14,275 bases of DNA from Nitrososphaerales archaeon TH526 (GCA_014523665.1 JAATVR010000456.1:1-14275); one strand, 5' to 3'. Shown: positions 1 through 7,806, counted from the stretch's first letter. Notes: generated by a model not told the origin, from the sequence alone. Made by a program: numbers and translations.

Positions 1-1508
1 AGACGCAACGTTATTTGGACCTTTTCCAATCTAACCATCATTCTTTTCTTCTGTAAATCCGTCTTCCATTTATGAGAAGAGATATCGTTTTCAATTTTTC
101 TTATAACCGCTTCTTTGTTTTCCACTGATTTTTGAAACCTTTCAAGGGCCTGTTGGCTTGCGGGGTTGTTTACATCAATTCCTTTTTTATGGTTACATGT
201 AACTGCAGCTACAAGATTCGCTTTTTTTGCTACATAGATTTTTTCCATCTCCGAAGACTCCTTGTTAACCTTGATTGGAGGATGAGCTAACGCGTCCCTT
301 ACAATTTGAGTCGCGATATAAGTTCGGAACACCTTAGCAGTCAGTCCTGGAACTTTGTTTTTATCAATCGTTCTAAGAAATGAATTTACCTTCGCAGAGG
401 TAATCCCATCGAAAATTTGTTCGTTAGATTTTTTGTCCTTCATAAATAATTTTATGTTTGTATACAGAGCGTCTGTGTCTCGCGAATTTATTTCCAAGCT
501 TTTTTGCCATGGAACGCTATCTTTTCCGAGGAAATTAAACTCTATACTCTTTACCCCGTGATTGACTGGAAATCGGATATGTTCTACTCGTAACGTCGAC
601 GCGCCTACCGTGTCTGCCTCATCCGGATCTTTTTCATCTCCAACTCTCATCGCGAGCTTATTAATCAAGTAGCAGACAGTTGATAATTTTTTTTGGCTCA
701 AATCTTTTGAATTAATCATTTTGCATACTATTTTTTCATGAACCCTATCGATATGTTTCCCGAGTGTATTAGCCCTGTCGTACTTTTCTTTATCACTGTT
801 CTGGCGTAGGGCGGAGGAATCATGTAGCCACATATACTTTCTTTTGTCAGTCAATTTTTCCATCCAAGTCGCTAGCCAGGTGGACGTATGATCATTAACT
901 ATTGCCTTCCAGTTTCCTTCGGGTACTTCAGCGTTTTCTCCCAGATTCAGAATTACATCTTGCGGCTGTACCCTAGGTTTCCAGCGGCCTCGCAATGGGT
1001 GTTGTCCTCTTCCCATGAACAGGCCCGGAGGTTCCACCAGCCAGTTCGCTATCTCAACTGTTACCCCGTCAACGGTTGCCAAGCCATAGATCGATCGAAT
1101 TCGCTCTCGTTCATTTTTCTTGGATTGGGAGATAACCTTTCTCTCATCTCTGGGCAAATTTCTAATCCGCTCTTTCTCACCTTCTTTGAGTCTGTTTTCC
1201 TCATCTACAAGACGATAGACGTTCGACAGATCCAATTCAGTGATTTTGGTGACAGCTCCAAACCTAGGGGGAAGGACACTTCTAAGATCAATCATGAAAT
1301 TTGATTCGAACACATTGTCCCTGACGTAATGAGTATCCTTCTTCTTGGACCATGCATAAATCAGTTCTTCTTGGTCAGCATTCAATAGGTATTGTTCTCC
1401 GAGAATGCTAATACTAATGCCTCTCGGTTTGTATTCTGGAGGGAATGCAATTCCATTATGTTGCAATGTCTGCCATTTAAAGCGGGCTATGTTGAATTGC
1501 GTCTCCAT
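1..1508 (-). CDS. DNA topoisomerase IB (eukaryote-like), C-terminus beyond window
   Basis: Type IB topoisomerases relax supercoils by nicking one strand through a 3'-phosphotyrosyl link. About 502 residues are visible, read from an ATG at 1508 down to the left edge, where the gene is cut. The protein follows the eukaryotic Top1 core: FKWQTLQHNGIAFPPEYKP at the N-terminus, EPPGLFMGRGQHP at residues 159-171, then the catalytic core. Four of the five catalytic residues are seen: Arg288 (LAMRVGDEK), Lys329 (FLGKDS), Arg395 (LTAKVFRTY) and His440 (TCNHKK), matching human Arg488, Lys532, Arg590 and His632. A charged, coiled-coil-like linker follows (about 455-502). The tyrosine should lie roughly 30-60 residues further on, outside the window. 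There is no long N-terminal extension as in animals. A GTG at 1535 is an alternative start, but a TTTAAG box near 1541 suits the ATG. Eukaryote-type TopIB is a known marker of Thaumarchaeota. Confidence 0.95.
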   Translation of the reverse strand, partial: METQFNIARFKWQTLQHNGIAFPPEYKPRGISISILGEQYLLNADQEELIYAWSKKKDTHYVRDNVFESNFMIDLRSVLPPRFGAVTKITELDLSNVYRLVDEENRLKEGEKERIRNLPRDERKVISQSKKNERERIRSIYGLATVDGVTVEIANWLVEPPGLFMGRGQHPLRGRWKPRVQPQDVILNLGENAEVPEGNWKAIVNDHTSTWLATWMEKLTDKRKYMWLHDSSALRQNSDKEKYDRANTLGKHIDRVHEKIVCKMINSKDLSQKKLSTVCYLINKLAMRVGDEKDPDEADTVGASTLRVEHIRFPVNHGVKSIEFNFLGKDSVPWQKSLEINSRDTDALYTNIKLFMKDKKSNEQIFDGITSAKVNSFLRTIDKNKVPGLTAKVFRTYIATQIVRDALAHPPIKVNKESSEMEKIYVAKKANLVAAVTCNHKKGIDVNNPASQQALERFQKSVENKEAVIRKIENDISSHKWKTDLQKKRMMVRLEKVQITLR

Positions 1509-1535
1509 CTGTTTTCCTAAAGCTTTCTGTATCAC

Positions 1536-1546
1536 TCTTAAACGTT
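1536..1546 (-). promoter_or_regulatory. Candidate TATA box of the topoisomerase IB gene
   Basis: On the minus strand the bases read AACGTTTAAGA, an AT-rich archaeal TATA-like element centred about 33 bases before the ATG at 1508. This predicts a very short 5' leader. It is called from position and composition only. Confidence 0.4.
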
Positions 1547-1641
1547 ACCGATCTTGATCAGAGCTGAAGCGAATTTTTGCCTCCAGGGAATGATTTTGAG
1601 TGATCAGCAAGTGAAGGTCGATTGAGATCAACAGTTAGATT

Positions 1642-1651
1642 AAAGTATAAT
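1642..1651 (+). promoter_or_regulatory. TATA box of the RAM-domain gene
   Basis: AAAGTATAAT is centred about 25 bases before the ATG at 1671, the spacing expected if transcription starts at or next to the start codon (leaderless mRNA). No Shine-Dalgarno sequence is seen before the ATG, which agrees. Confidence 0.55.
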
Positions 1652-1670
1652 CACACCCAACGATTGGATA

Positions 1671-1916
1671 ATGCCAAGAGCTTTTGTATTGCTGAATGCA
1701 GAATTAGGATATGAAGGTCCGTTGGCCGACGAAATGAAAAAACTACCAGGTGTAAAGGAAGCCTACGCGATCTATGGAGTATATGATATCATGCTTAAGG
1801 TAGAAGCGGATTCAATGGAGGGACTAAAGGACTTCATTAGCTTGAAAATCAGACGTATGAATGGAGTTAAATCCACTCTTACCATGTTGATTATGGAAAA
1901 AGCTAATCCCAGCTAA
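1671..1916 (+). CDS. Stand-alone Lrp/AsnC ligand-binding (RAM) domain protein
   Basis: This 81-residue protein is a single RAM domain, the effector-binding beta-alpha-beta fold found at the C-terminus of Lrp/AsnC regulators, with no DNA-binding helix-turn-helix. The pattern is typical: strand AFVLLNAELG, a helix around LADEMKKLPGVKEAYAIYG, then the YDIMLKVEA strand, the helix MEGLKDFISLKI, and a final strand VKSTLTMLIM. Stand-alone RAM proteins are common in archaea. They form ring-like dimers or octamers that bind amino acids and can associate with full-length Lrp proteins; the ligand and partner here are unknown. The gene is divergent from topoisomerase IB. It ends tail to tail with cofH: its TAA at 1914-1916 shares two bases with the cofH TAG on the other strand, so there is no room for separate terminators. 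Confidence 0.9.
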   Translation: MPRAFVLLNAELGYEGPLADEMKKLPGVKEAYAIYGVYDIMLKVEADSMEGLKDFISLKIRRMNGVKSTLTMLIMEKANPS

Positions 1917-3172
1917 TTATGATGCGGTAAATGTTTATACCTATACTTGTCAAGCTTGATAAGCTCTCTATACGACCCAAAATCATCGGGGTTTACTTGA
2001 TCAAGTTCAGTTTGACACTCCTCTTCGGCTCCCGAGTCTACTTGCAATATGTCATACAATGTATTGCGCTGAGCAGGGATCCGCCCTAAGCCCTTAATTT
2101 GGCTTCTTATTTCTCGAGGTTTCATAATCTGACCATGAATTGAACCTGCAGCTGTGGATATACTTTCATTGATCAGTGTACCACCAAAATCGTTTGCCCC
2201 AGCACATAACAGAAATTGAGACATTTTTGAACCCTCTTTCACCCAAGAAACCTGTATATTCTTCACATAATTATGAAGCATCAACCTAGAAACGGAGTAC
2301 ATTTTTATAATATCTGTTGCTGCCGCTCCCGCTTCACGCATGTTCTTTAAAGTACTACGACTGTGCATAGGTGCTTCCTGGTATATGAAGCTGAGAGGTA
2401 CGAACTCTGTAAAACCACCAGATTCCTTCTGGATCCTACGCAATGTATCGATATGATTGGCCTTGTGGAAATTGGATTCTACATGTCCGTACATTATGGT
2501 AGAGGTGGTTGGAATGCCCAAACCATGGGCTGTCTTTATCACATCTATCCAATCAATGACAGATATGCGGCCTGGAGATATTAAGTCTCTAACTTCTTGA
2601 TCCAGTATCTCTGCGGAGGTCCCTGGTAGACTACCGACACCGGATTCTTTAAGCCATGATAAGAAATCCTTAACAGTAGTGTTGCTCATTCTGGCTCCAT
2701 ACAATACTTCTTCAGGGGAAAATCCATGAATATGTATATCCGGTAGTTCACGCTTGATCGCTTTACAGATATCCGGATAGAGGGAACCGTCCATATTTGG
2801 GGCTAGACCCGCTTGTATACATATCTCAGTGGCACCCAACCGATGTGCCTCTACAGCTCGTCGAACAACTTCTTCGACAGGTAAAAAGTAACCCTCCTCC
2901 TGCCTGAAGTCACGGCTAAATGCGCAAAAGCCACACCTCTTTATACACACATTGGTAAAGTTCACGTTCCTGTTGATGACGTATGTGACAACATTACCAC
3001 AGGCTCTTTTTCGCAATTCGTCTCCAACCGAGGTTAATAGGTTCATTTCGATCCCACTTGTATCGAACAATTCTACTGCCTGGTCGACAGTTATTTCTTT
3101 GTCATCAATTGCTAAATTCAGAGCTTCCGAGACAAGAGGGTCAACTGTCTTGAGAATGCTTTCTATATTCAA
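1913..3172 (-). CDS. cofH: FO synthase subunit 2 (5-amino-6-(D-ribitylamino)uracil--L-tyrosine 4-hydroxyphenyl transferase)
   Basis: CofH is a radical SAM enzyme that couples a tyrosine-derived fragment to 5-amino-6-ribitylaminouracil; CofG then closes the ring to give FO, the deazaflavin of coenzyme F420. The 419-residue protein has the radical SAM cluster motif CX3CX2C at Cys76, Cys80 and Cys83 (NVCIKRCGFCAFSR, a CofH-like context). It also has the family segments EICIQAGLAPN, IHGFSPEE, SLPGTSAEIL and the C-terminal GANDFGGTLINESIS. The start is TTG at 3172; the next in-frame ATG is residue 43, inside the conserved N-terminal helices, so TTG is preferred. TTG overlaps the cofG stop as TTGA, which implies translational coupling. 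Length is normal for the family. The gene is last in the glycosyltransferase-cofG-cofH unit. Confidence 0.96.
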   Translation of the reverse strand: MNIESILKTVDPLVSEALNLAIDDKEITVDQAVELFDTSGIEMNLLTSVGDELRKRACGNVVTYVINRNVNFTNVCIKRCGFCAFSRDFRQEEGYFLPVEEVVRRAVEAHRLGATEICIQAGLAPNMDGSLYPDICKAIKRELPDIHIHGFSPEEVLYGARMSNTTVKDFLSWLKESGVGSLPGTSAEILDQEVRDLISPGRISVIDWIDVIKTAHGLGIPTTSTIMYGHVESNFHKANHIDTLRRIQKESGGFTEFVPLSFIYQEAPMHSRSTLKNMREAGAAATDIIKMYSVSRLMLHNYVKNIQVSWVKEGSKMSQFLLCAGANDFGGTLINESISTAAGSIHGQIMKPREIRSQIKGLGRIPAQRNTLYDILQVDSGAEEECQTELDQVNPDDFGSYRELIKLDKYRYKHLPHHN

Positions 3173-4395
3173 CTCAGGTATGACTCCTTCACCAAACCTT
3201 CTTCATTTGCCAGTGCTTCAATTGAAGGCCGAACACACTGAGAAATGTAAGACTGGCCATCTTTCAAAAACTCTGGATACACAGGCAACCTGGCCTTCAA
3301 AGATAATCCTTTTCTCGAAGTCACTTGGTTTACATATTCTATTGGCGGCCAAGGGCGTTCTGGATTAACGTAATCGATGGTAACAGGGGATATCCCCCCC
3401 CAATCATTGATTCCCACGTTAATATAGTCTTCTATTGACTCGTTGAGATTTGGTGGCACTTGAATGTTCATGTTGGGCATCAAAATTCTGGCTACCGCAA
3501 CTGCTCGCATGAAATACTCCTTGCTAGGGGCTGGATAATCAGACATGGATGTTCCATCTTTGGGTAAAAAGTTTTGCATTATTACTTCCTGTATATGCCC
3601 ATAAGACTCATGGAGCGATTTTATAAGAAACAATGATTCAACGATCTCCTCAGCTGTCTCTCCAATGCCTATGAGTATCCCGGTTGTAGTTGGAATTTTT
3701 AGCTCACCACATGAAGTCAGAGACTTTATTCTTACTTTAGGATGTTTGCTTGGTGCTTTTTCATGTGGCATTCCTCTACCTGATAATCTAATGCTAGAAG
3801 ATTCTAACATCAATCCCATGCTAGCATTGCTCTCCCTTAAGGTGAATAACTCTTGTTTGGAAAGGCTTCCTGCATTCGTGTGAGGTAATAATCCCGTTTT
3901 CTTGATAATCATTTCACATATCTCACCAATATATTCAGACAAGGTAGAGAACCCCTTTTTCCGAAGCCAATTTCGTACCTCTCTGTATCGAATTTCTGGT
4001 CTCTCACCTGTCACGATTAATGCCTCAGTACATCTCAGCCGCTTTGCAATTTCTACAATAGCCAAGACCTTATCGGGATCGAGCATTGAAATTGCCGAAT
4101 CTCCAGGTTCCTTTTTGTAGGTACAGTAAGAACATGTATCGCGACACAGATTCACAAGATTGACAAAAACCTTTCTAGAGTAGGTCAAGGTTGAAGGCTT
4201 AAATTTATTGCGCAGATATGAAGAGCACTCAATTAATTGTTCAATACTAGCGTTGTAGAATAACGAGAGAGCCTGTTTACTATTAATATGGTAAGAAGAA
4301 TGCTTTATTTCATCCATTATCTTGCATACATGCTCCAGATCGTTATCACAGCGCATCAATGCACCGTTATCTGTTACACCTTGACTAATAAACAC
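3169..4395 (-). CDS. cofG: FO synthase subunit 1 (7,8-didemethyl-8-hydroxy-5-deazariboflavin synthase)
   Basis: CofG is the radical SAM partner of CofH and makes the deazaflavin ring of FO, the redox part of coenzyme F420. The CX3CX2C cluster motif is at Cys84, Cys88 and Cys91 (NLCRDTCSYCTYKK). CofG-type motifs follow: LIVTGERPE, GLLPHTNAGSLS, a SSSIRLSGRG stretch, GILIGIGET, the IQEVIMQNF strand and NDWGGISPVT near the C-terminus. The 408 residues include roughly 30 more before the core than many archaeal CofG proteins. The longest start is a GTG at 4395, 14 bases after the glycosyltransferase stop; ATG at residue 14 (4356) or residue 27 would also keep every motif, so the start is uncertain. 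An eight-G run inside the WGGIS codons is read correctly in frame. It is co-transcribed with the gene before it and coupled to cofH. Confidence 0.96.
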   Translation of the reverse strand: MFISQGVTDNGALMRCDNDLEHVCKIMDEIKHSSYHINSKQALSLFYNASIEQLIECSSYLRNKFKPSTLTYSRKVFVNLVNLCRDTCSYCTYKKEPGDSAISMLDPDKVLAIVEIAKRLRCTEALIVTGERPEIRYREVRNWLRKKGFSTLSEYIGEICEMIIKKTGLLPHTNAGSLSKQELFTLRESNASMGLMLESSSIRLSGRGMPHEKAPSKHPKVRIKSLTSCGELKIPTTTGILIGIGETAEEIVESLFLIKSLHESYGHIQEVIMQNFLPKDGTSMSDYPAPSKEYFMRAVAVARILMPNMNIQVPPNLNESIEDYINVGINDWGGISPVTIDYVNPERPWPPIEYVNQVTSRKGLSLKARLPVYPEFLKDGQSYISQCVRPSIEALANEEGLVKESYLS

Positions 4396-4409
4396 TATTC
4401 TTAACCGTT

Positions 4410-5597
4410 CTACAAGTACGTTCTTCCTTTCCAGGCAAATGACTGAGGCTTGTGGACCTTAAGCAGAGAAATAACAAAGGACAATGTTATGACTGTCGCC
4501 CCTATAGGTGAACCGAGTGCTAACTGCTTCTTTGTCTTCATCGACTCAGATAGGATGAGGGCAGCCGTCGCAATCATGATGCACAAAGTAATCAGCGCCG
4601 CGCTGGCAAGTAACATGCTCAGAGAGATGGATCCGCCGCGATCAATAAAATAGATTCCTCCCGGAATAGCAATGAACGGGAATAACATTAGGAAAGCAAT
4701 GGCAATCACCATCGGGACTGTTTTTCTACCTTGTTCTCTATGCATAGGAATCAAGAGTCGCAACATTCCATTCCATAAACCTTGTCTGTCCCTCGCCCAC
4801 AATGCTTCAACGCAATTTTCTCCTCTAAACATTTTCATCTTAATCCCTCTTTTTTTCACAAGTGACCCAATTGCGCCGTCTTCAATTATTTCCGTGCGCA
4901 CTTCCCTGTGAGTTCCAATTGATTCATAATGGCCTCGAATAATAGCAAAGAAACTCCCAAAAAAAAACCCCAACTTGTTTGCAGGATCGTTTACTTTCAA
5001 AGGAGAAAACCTGGTCTGTAAAAAGACTGATAGGAGTGGTAATGTGACGCTAGTAAGAAAATCATCAGACATTAGCTTAGGAATAGCCGTAATCGCGGAG
5101 AGGTTCTCATGCAGTATATGGTTCACTGCTAAGGTAACAGTCTGTTTTGAATGAACAGTATCTGCATCAGTAAAGATTAGAATGTCTCCCGTCGAATTAT
5201 TATAACCGATGAAGCAGGCCCAATTTTTTCCCACCCAGTCGACTGGCCTCTGACCGGCCTCGACTACACGAAGTCTACGGTCGGTTAATGCTACTTCCTT
5301 CATAGTTGGAAGGGTATTATCCGTAGAGCCATCATCTATAGATATTACTTCAAGGTTATTGTAATCCTGAGCCAGAAGGCTTCTTAAGCACCTGCCGATG
5401 TATTTTTCTTCGTTCAATGCAGGTACAATTATGCTGACTCGAGGTGTGAGTTTAGGATCTACGTTTCTGACCTTCTCAAGTTTCGGCGAATATTTCAATG
5501 ACCTCCCTGAATAGATAAACAAGCGGACCCAAGCTAGCATGATGGAGCACATAATAAGAGTGAATATATAAAGCGCTATAGCTTCAACGGGTTGCAT
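4410..5597 (-). CDS. Membrane-anchored family 2 glycosyltransferase
   Basis: This predicted processive-type GT-A enzyme transfers a sugar from a nucleotide-sugar donor to a membrane-linked acceptor. Counting from the ATG at 5597 (395 residues), there is one N-terminal membrane helix (about 6-28). The GT2 domain follows with VPALNEE (58-64), DDGST (88-92), the metal-binding TDAD (143-146), a catalytic Glu-Asp pair at 239-240 (IIEDGAIG) and RQGLW near 271-275. Three C-terminal membrane helices lie near 295-317, 325-350 and 363-381. The VDWVGKNWAC segment resembles a group that includes hopanoid (HpnB) and carotenoid glycosyltransferases, so a lipid acceptor is plausible but unproven. A longer TTG start at 5621 exists; I prefer the ATG because a TATA-like box lies at leaderless distance from it. 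The gene is 14 bases before cofG and probably leads that operon, though no F420 step is known to need it. Confidence 0.85.
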   Translation of the reverse strand: MQPVEAIALYIFTLIMCSIMLAWVRLFIYSGRSLKYSPKLEKVRNVDPKLTPRVSIIVPALNEEKYIGRCLRSLLAQDYNNLEVISIDDGSTDNTLPTMKEVALTDRRLRVVEAGQRPVDWVGKNWACFIGYNNSTGDILIFTDADTVHSKQTVTLAVNHILHENLSAITAIPKLMSDDFLTSVTLPLLSVFLQTRFSPLKVNDPANKLGFFFGSFFAIIRGHYESIGTHREVRTEIIEDGAIGSLVKKRGIKMKMFRGENCVEALWARDRQGLWNGMLRLLIPMHREQGRKTVPMVIAIAFLMLFPFIAIPGGIYFIDRGGSISLSMLLASAALITLCIMIATAALILSESMKTKKQLALGSPIGATVITLSFVISLLKVHKPQSFAWKGRTYL

Positions 5598-5802
5598 CTC
5601 TACTAATAATTTGGCTATCAATATAGATGTATTTTCTTTCTGATTGATTTGGATTATCTAAACATTTAAAAATTAGACCAATTCGTTTAGATTTTGATAA
5701 GTCTCCATTTGTCCCACAGTTAGAGTTAGAATTGCAACTCAGACGGGTTGAAGCTATCATCTGTAACTCACCTGGGTCGAGCGAAAATTGAAGATCTCCC
5801 AC
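5584..5802 (-). CDS. Possible Cys/Ser/Asn-rich short protein after TfuA (candidate peptide substrate)
   Basis: A 72-codon frame begins with GTG at 5802, 40 bases after the TfuA stop and on the same strand. I recognise no family. The first 18 residues are acidic and amphipathic (MGDLQFSLDPGELQMIAS), loosely like the leader of a modified peptide. Next comes a short stretch rich in Cys, Ser and Asn (RLSCNSNSNCGTNGD, about residues 20-34). The rest is basic and unremarkable, and the frame overlaps the first codons and the promoter of the glycosyltransferase. Against it: the start is GTG, no clear ribosome binding site is seen, a T5 tract (5810-5814, minus strand) lies between TfuA and the start, and the second half looks like chance coding. 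It is listed because peptide substrates of YcaO enzymes are often short genes missed by annotation. Confidence 0.25.
   Translation of the reverse strand: MGDLQFSLDPGELQMIASTRLSCNSNSNCGTNGDLSKSKRIGLIFKCLDNPNQSERKYIYIDSQIISRDATR
5619..5626 (-). promoter_or_regulatory. TATA box of the glycosyltransferase-cofG-cofH operon
   Basis: CTATATTG on the minus strand is centred about 25 bases before the ATG at 5597, so the mRNA would start at or next to that codon. This decides between the ATG and the upstream TTG at 5621, which sits inside the box. Confidence 0.5.
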
Positions 5803-5807
5803 AGTTC

Positions 5808-5817
5808 AGAAAAAGAT
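5808..5817 (-). terminator. T-rich tract after TfuA, possible archaeal terminator
   Basis: On the minus strand the bases about 25 downstream of the TfuA stop include TCTTTTTCT. Archaeal RNA polymerase terminates at T-rich tracts without needing a hairpin. The tract is short, so this is only a candidate end for the YcaO-TfuA transcript. Confidence 0.3.
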
Positions 5818-5842
5818 GCTCAAACCTAGCCTTTGAACATTT

Positions 5843-6502
5843 CTATAACATATCTCTGATATGCTCGACAAGTTTCAAAGCATCCCTCTCTTTCAGACTC
5901 TTTCTATTTTCATGAATATAGGTTTCGAAGCGTCTTGTTTCATTTTCCAGATGGGGAGTTCTCCTGACGGTCTCTTCAACAATATTTTGGTATGTTCGAA
6001 ATGGAAAATAAATACTCTTGGCGACCTTAGTGATAGCATATTTGGTTTCCTTGTCGATAACCCCTTTCTTCATTGAAAGGTATAGGTTATACCTAATGTC
6101 CACCATGGCTTCAGATTGAAGGTGGTACAAGTCATGAGAGAAAGTTACAGCCACTTCGTCGTCAGCATCTAGTCTCCCGTACTTAAACAATTCGAATATT
6201 TTTCCCACACCAATCATACCGAATTTTTCTAGTTCAACTGCTCGCAATGCCCCTATGCTTGATGATCCTAACACTACTGTGTTGTGTCTGATTATTAGCT
6301 GATAAACTTCAATAGGTGTGGGCGGATAGTCAAGCAAGAAATATCCATCTACTAGGCCTACTATAGTCTGATTGTCGTCTAAAGACATTATCAATCTGAT
6401 TAGGTCCCCTTTCTTCGCAGGAGGTCTATAGTCGGCTTCTAACACTTTTCGTGCCTTTTCAGTATCTAAACTAGGACCAACAAAAACAATTACGTTTTTC
6501 AT
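5843..6502 (-). CDS. tfuA: TfuA-like protein, partner of YcaO in peptide thioamidation
   Basis: TfuA-like proteins work with YcaO enzymes to turn a backbone amide into a thioamide, probably by supplying or delivering sulfide. In methanogens the pair modifies a glycine of methyl-coenzyme M reductase; in some bacteria it modifies RiPP natural products such as thiovarsolins. The 219-residue sequence shows the family pattern: FVGPSL (7-12), RPPAKKGDL (26-34), VDG (51-53), GSSSIGALRAVEL (79-91), GMIGVGKIF (95-103) and the acidic ADDEVAV (113-119). The C-terminal part is charged and helical. Its ATG overlaps the YcaO stop by four bases, so the two are surely one operon with coupled translation. Length is usual for the family. 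The substrate in this organism is not known. Confidence 0.92.
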   Translation of the reverse strand: MKNVIVFVGPSLDTEKARKVLEADYRPPAKKGDLIRLIMSLDDNQTIVGLVDGYFLLDYPPTPIEVYQLIIRHNTVVLGSSSIGALRAVELEKFGMIGVGKIFELFKYGRLDADDEVAVTFSHDLYHLQSEAMVDIRYNLYLSMKKGVIDKETKYAITKVAKSIYFPFRTYQNIVEETVRRTPHLENETRRFETYIHENRKSLKERDALKLVEHIRDML

Positions 6503-7806
6503 ATCTTGAAATAATTCCTTGCCCTTTGACCCACTACAGATTTTGTGAACTTGAATGTTTCCATGCCTGGTACGATGGCTCGTACTACCGGAATTCCTAT
6601 CCGTGGTACCGTTAGGTCCACCACAATGGCCTTCTTTAGTCCTACGTTTTTAAGATGGTTGAGAATCAGCCGTATATCATCTAGTATGTTTTCATTATAG
6701 TAGCTTTCAACCTCCGAAAGACGAATCTTTCTATCTGAATTCATGAATTGCCATGACCTCTTGTCCTCTGAGTTTTCACCTATGTAATTAATTTTCCGAA
6801 GATCGTCTCGGGCACCTTGGATGTTGGCCGCTCGAGTCTGAGCAAGTTCGGTAATTGCCCTTACCAGCGCAATCCTAGCATCTGGGTGTGTGCCCGTTCC
6901 TTCTGCAAGGTAGCCGTAATTTTGAGTCAGCCATTCGACGCTTGCAGCATTAAATGTTGGTATTCCCACATTACTTGTGATGTCCTTAACTAGCAAGGAA
7001 ATATTTGTGGCCTTAAACCTATTCACTAGGATTCGCGCAGGTTGAAATATTGCATCTTCAAGCTCGAGCATTGGAAATAGGTTTGGTTCATCAACCATGA
7101 CATCCGAAGCAATATCATGGATTGCATAGCCATTCTCTTTAAACTTGTTTGACAGAATTTTCATAAAATGATATGGAAAGGCGCTTGAACGTAAGTCAGC
7201 TAAGCTTGATGCATCTCGTTCAACAACCTCGCACAAGGCATGACAAATCGCTTCCTCTAAAACATTTCCTGACGCGAGTCCGTTTGTATGAGAGAAAGAG
7301 AACGGATTCACAGCACTAGCGTCTTGAGTGTACCTAAACAATACCAATGCGGCGGGTACTAGAATATGTTCACATGAAACAAGATCAAAGCCTTGAATGT
7401 AATCCATGATCATATCATTTTTGTATTGAACAGAGAGAGGTTCGCAAACATCATCTGGACTGAGCATATTATAGCTTTTTGATAACTCAATAAATGACCC
7501 TCGGATAAAAGGTCGTTCATAACTACTAGGCAAAGAAGAGTATCGCTCTATAGCTTCCATAAGGCCGCTTGTCCTAGCTTGCTTCATGGTGAAACCCTTT
7601 CCACTATAGACCCAAATGTAATCCTCAGTACCGGGCAAAACAACTGAATAATTGGGAATACCTAGTCTGTCTAGATGAGTAATGTTGCCAATACGTGTCA
7701 CCCCAATACTTTCGGCGAGTGTTTCTACTGCCAAAAGGGTCTTTTCTGGGGGTTGAATTCTGCTTGTGCCATTTTTTGACCATTTAAATCGGTCTACCAG
7801 TTGCAA
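6499..7806 (-). CDS. ycaO: YcaO-domain ATP-dependent amide-activating enzyme
   Basis: YcaO proteins use ATP to phosphorylate a peptide amide oxygen so that a nucleophile can replace it; with TfuA the product is a thioamide. The 435 residues contain the N-terminal GTSRIQPPEKTL (13-24), like the GTHR-type start of archaeal YcaO proteins. Next are SGKG (68-71) and EAIERYS (84-90). The ATP/Mg-binding helix NGLASGNVLEEAICHALCEV runs to VVERD (175-198), and ARIALVRAITELAQTR lies at 310-325. The C-terminus (GQRARNYFKI) lacks the proline-rich PxPxP tail of azoline-forming YcaO enzymes, which fits a thioamide type. The start is TTG at 7806; the next in-frame Met is residue 74, beyond conserved sequence, so a non-ATG start near here is required. 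TfuA follows directly. A leader-like peptide gene is divergent, 98 bases away. Confidence 0.93.
   Translation of the reverse strand: MQLVDRFKWSKNGTSRIQPPEKTLLAVETLAESIGVTRIGNITHLDRLGIPNYSVVLPGTEDYIWVYSGKGFTMKQARTSGLMEAIERYSSLPSSYERPFIRGSFIELSKSYNMLSPDDVCEPLSVQYKNDMIMDYIQGFDLVSCEHILVPAALVLFRYTQDASAVNPFSFSHTNGLASGNVLEEAICHALCEVVERDASSLADLRSSAFPYHFMKILSNKFKENGYAIHDIASDVMVDEPNLFPMLELEDAIFQPARILVNRFKATNISLLVKDITSNVGIPTFNAASVEWLTQNYGYLAEGTGTHPDARIALVRAITELAQTRAANIQGARDDLRKINYIGENSEDKRSWQFMNSDRKIRLSEVESYYNENILDDIRLILNHLKNVGLKKAIVVDLTVPRIGIPVVRAIVPGMETFKFTKSVVGQRARNYFKI

Noticed and set aside
888..1304. 138-codon plus-strand open frame, and a shorter one at 355-561
   Set aside because: Both lie antisense to the topoisomerase IB gene, whose catalytic motifs are intact on the other strand. 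Their translations have no recognisable pattern.
2952..3368. 138-codon plus-strand open frame across the cofG/cofH junction
   Set aside because: It is antisense to two clearly recognised radical SAM genes and has no family pattern of its own.
3397..3404. Run of eight G (C on the plus strand) in cofG, a possible frameshift site
   Set aside because: The conserved NDWGGISPVT motif reads through it in frame, so the gene is intact.
4959..4967. Run of nine A/T in the glycosyltransferase gene, a possible slippage site
   Set aside because: It encodes GFFFG within a continuous GT2 frame, with motifs intact on both sides.
5700..5800. Possible tRNA or structured RNA between TfuA and the glycosyltransferase
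   Set aside because: Some short pairings (GAGTT with AACTC) and a repeated CCCACAGTT are present, but no cloverleaf, T-loop or acceptor stem can be built.
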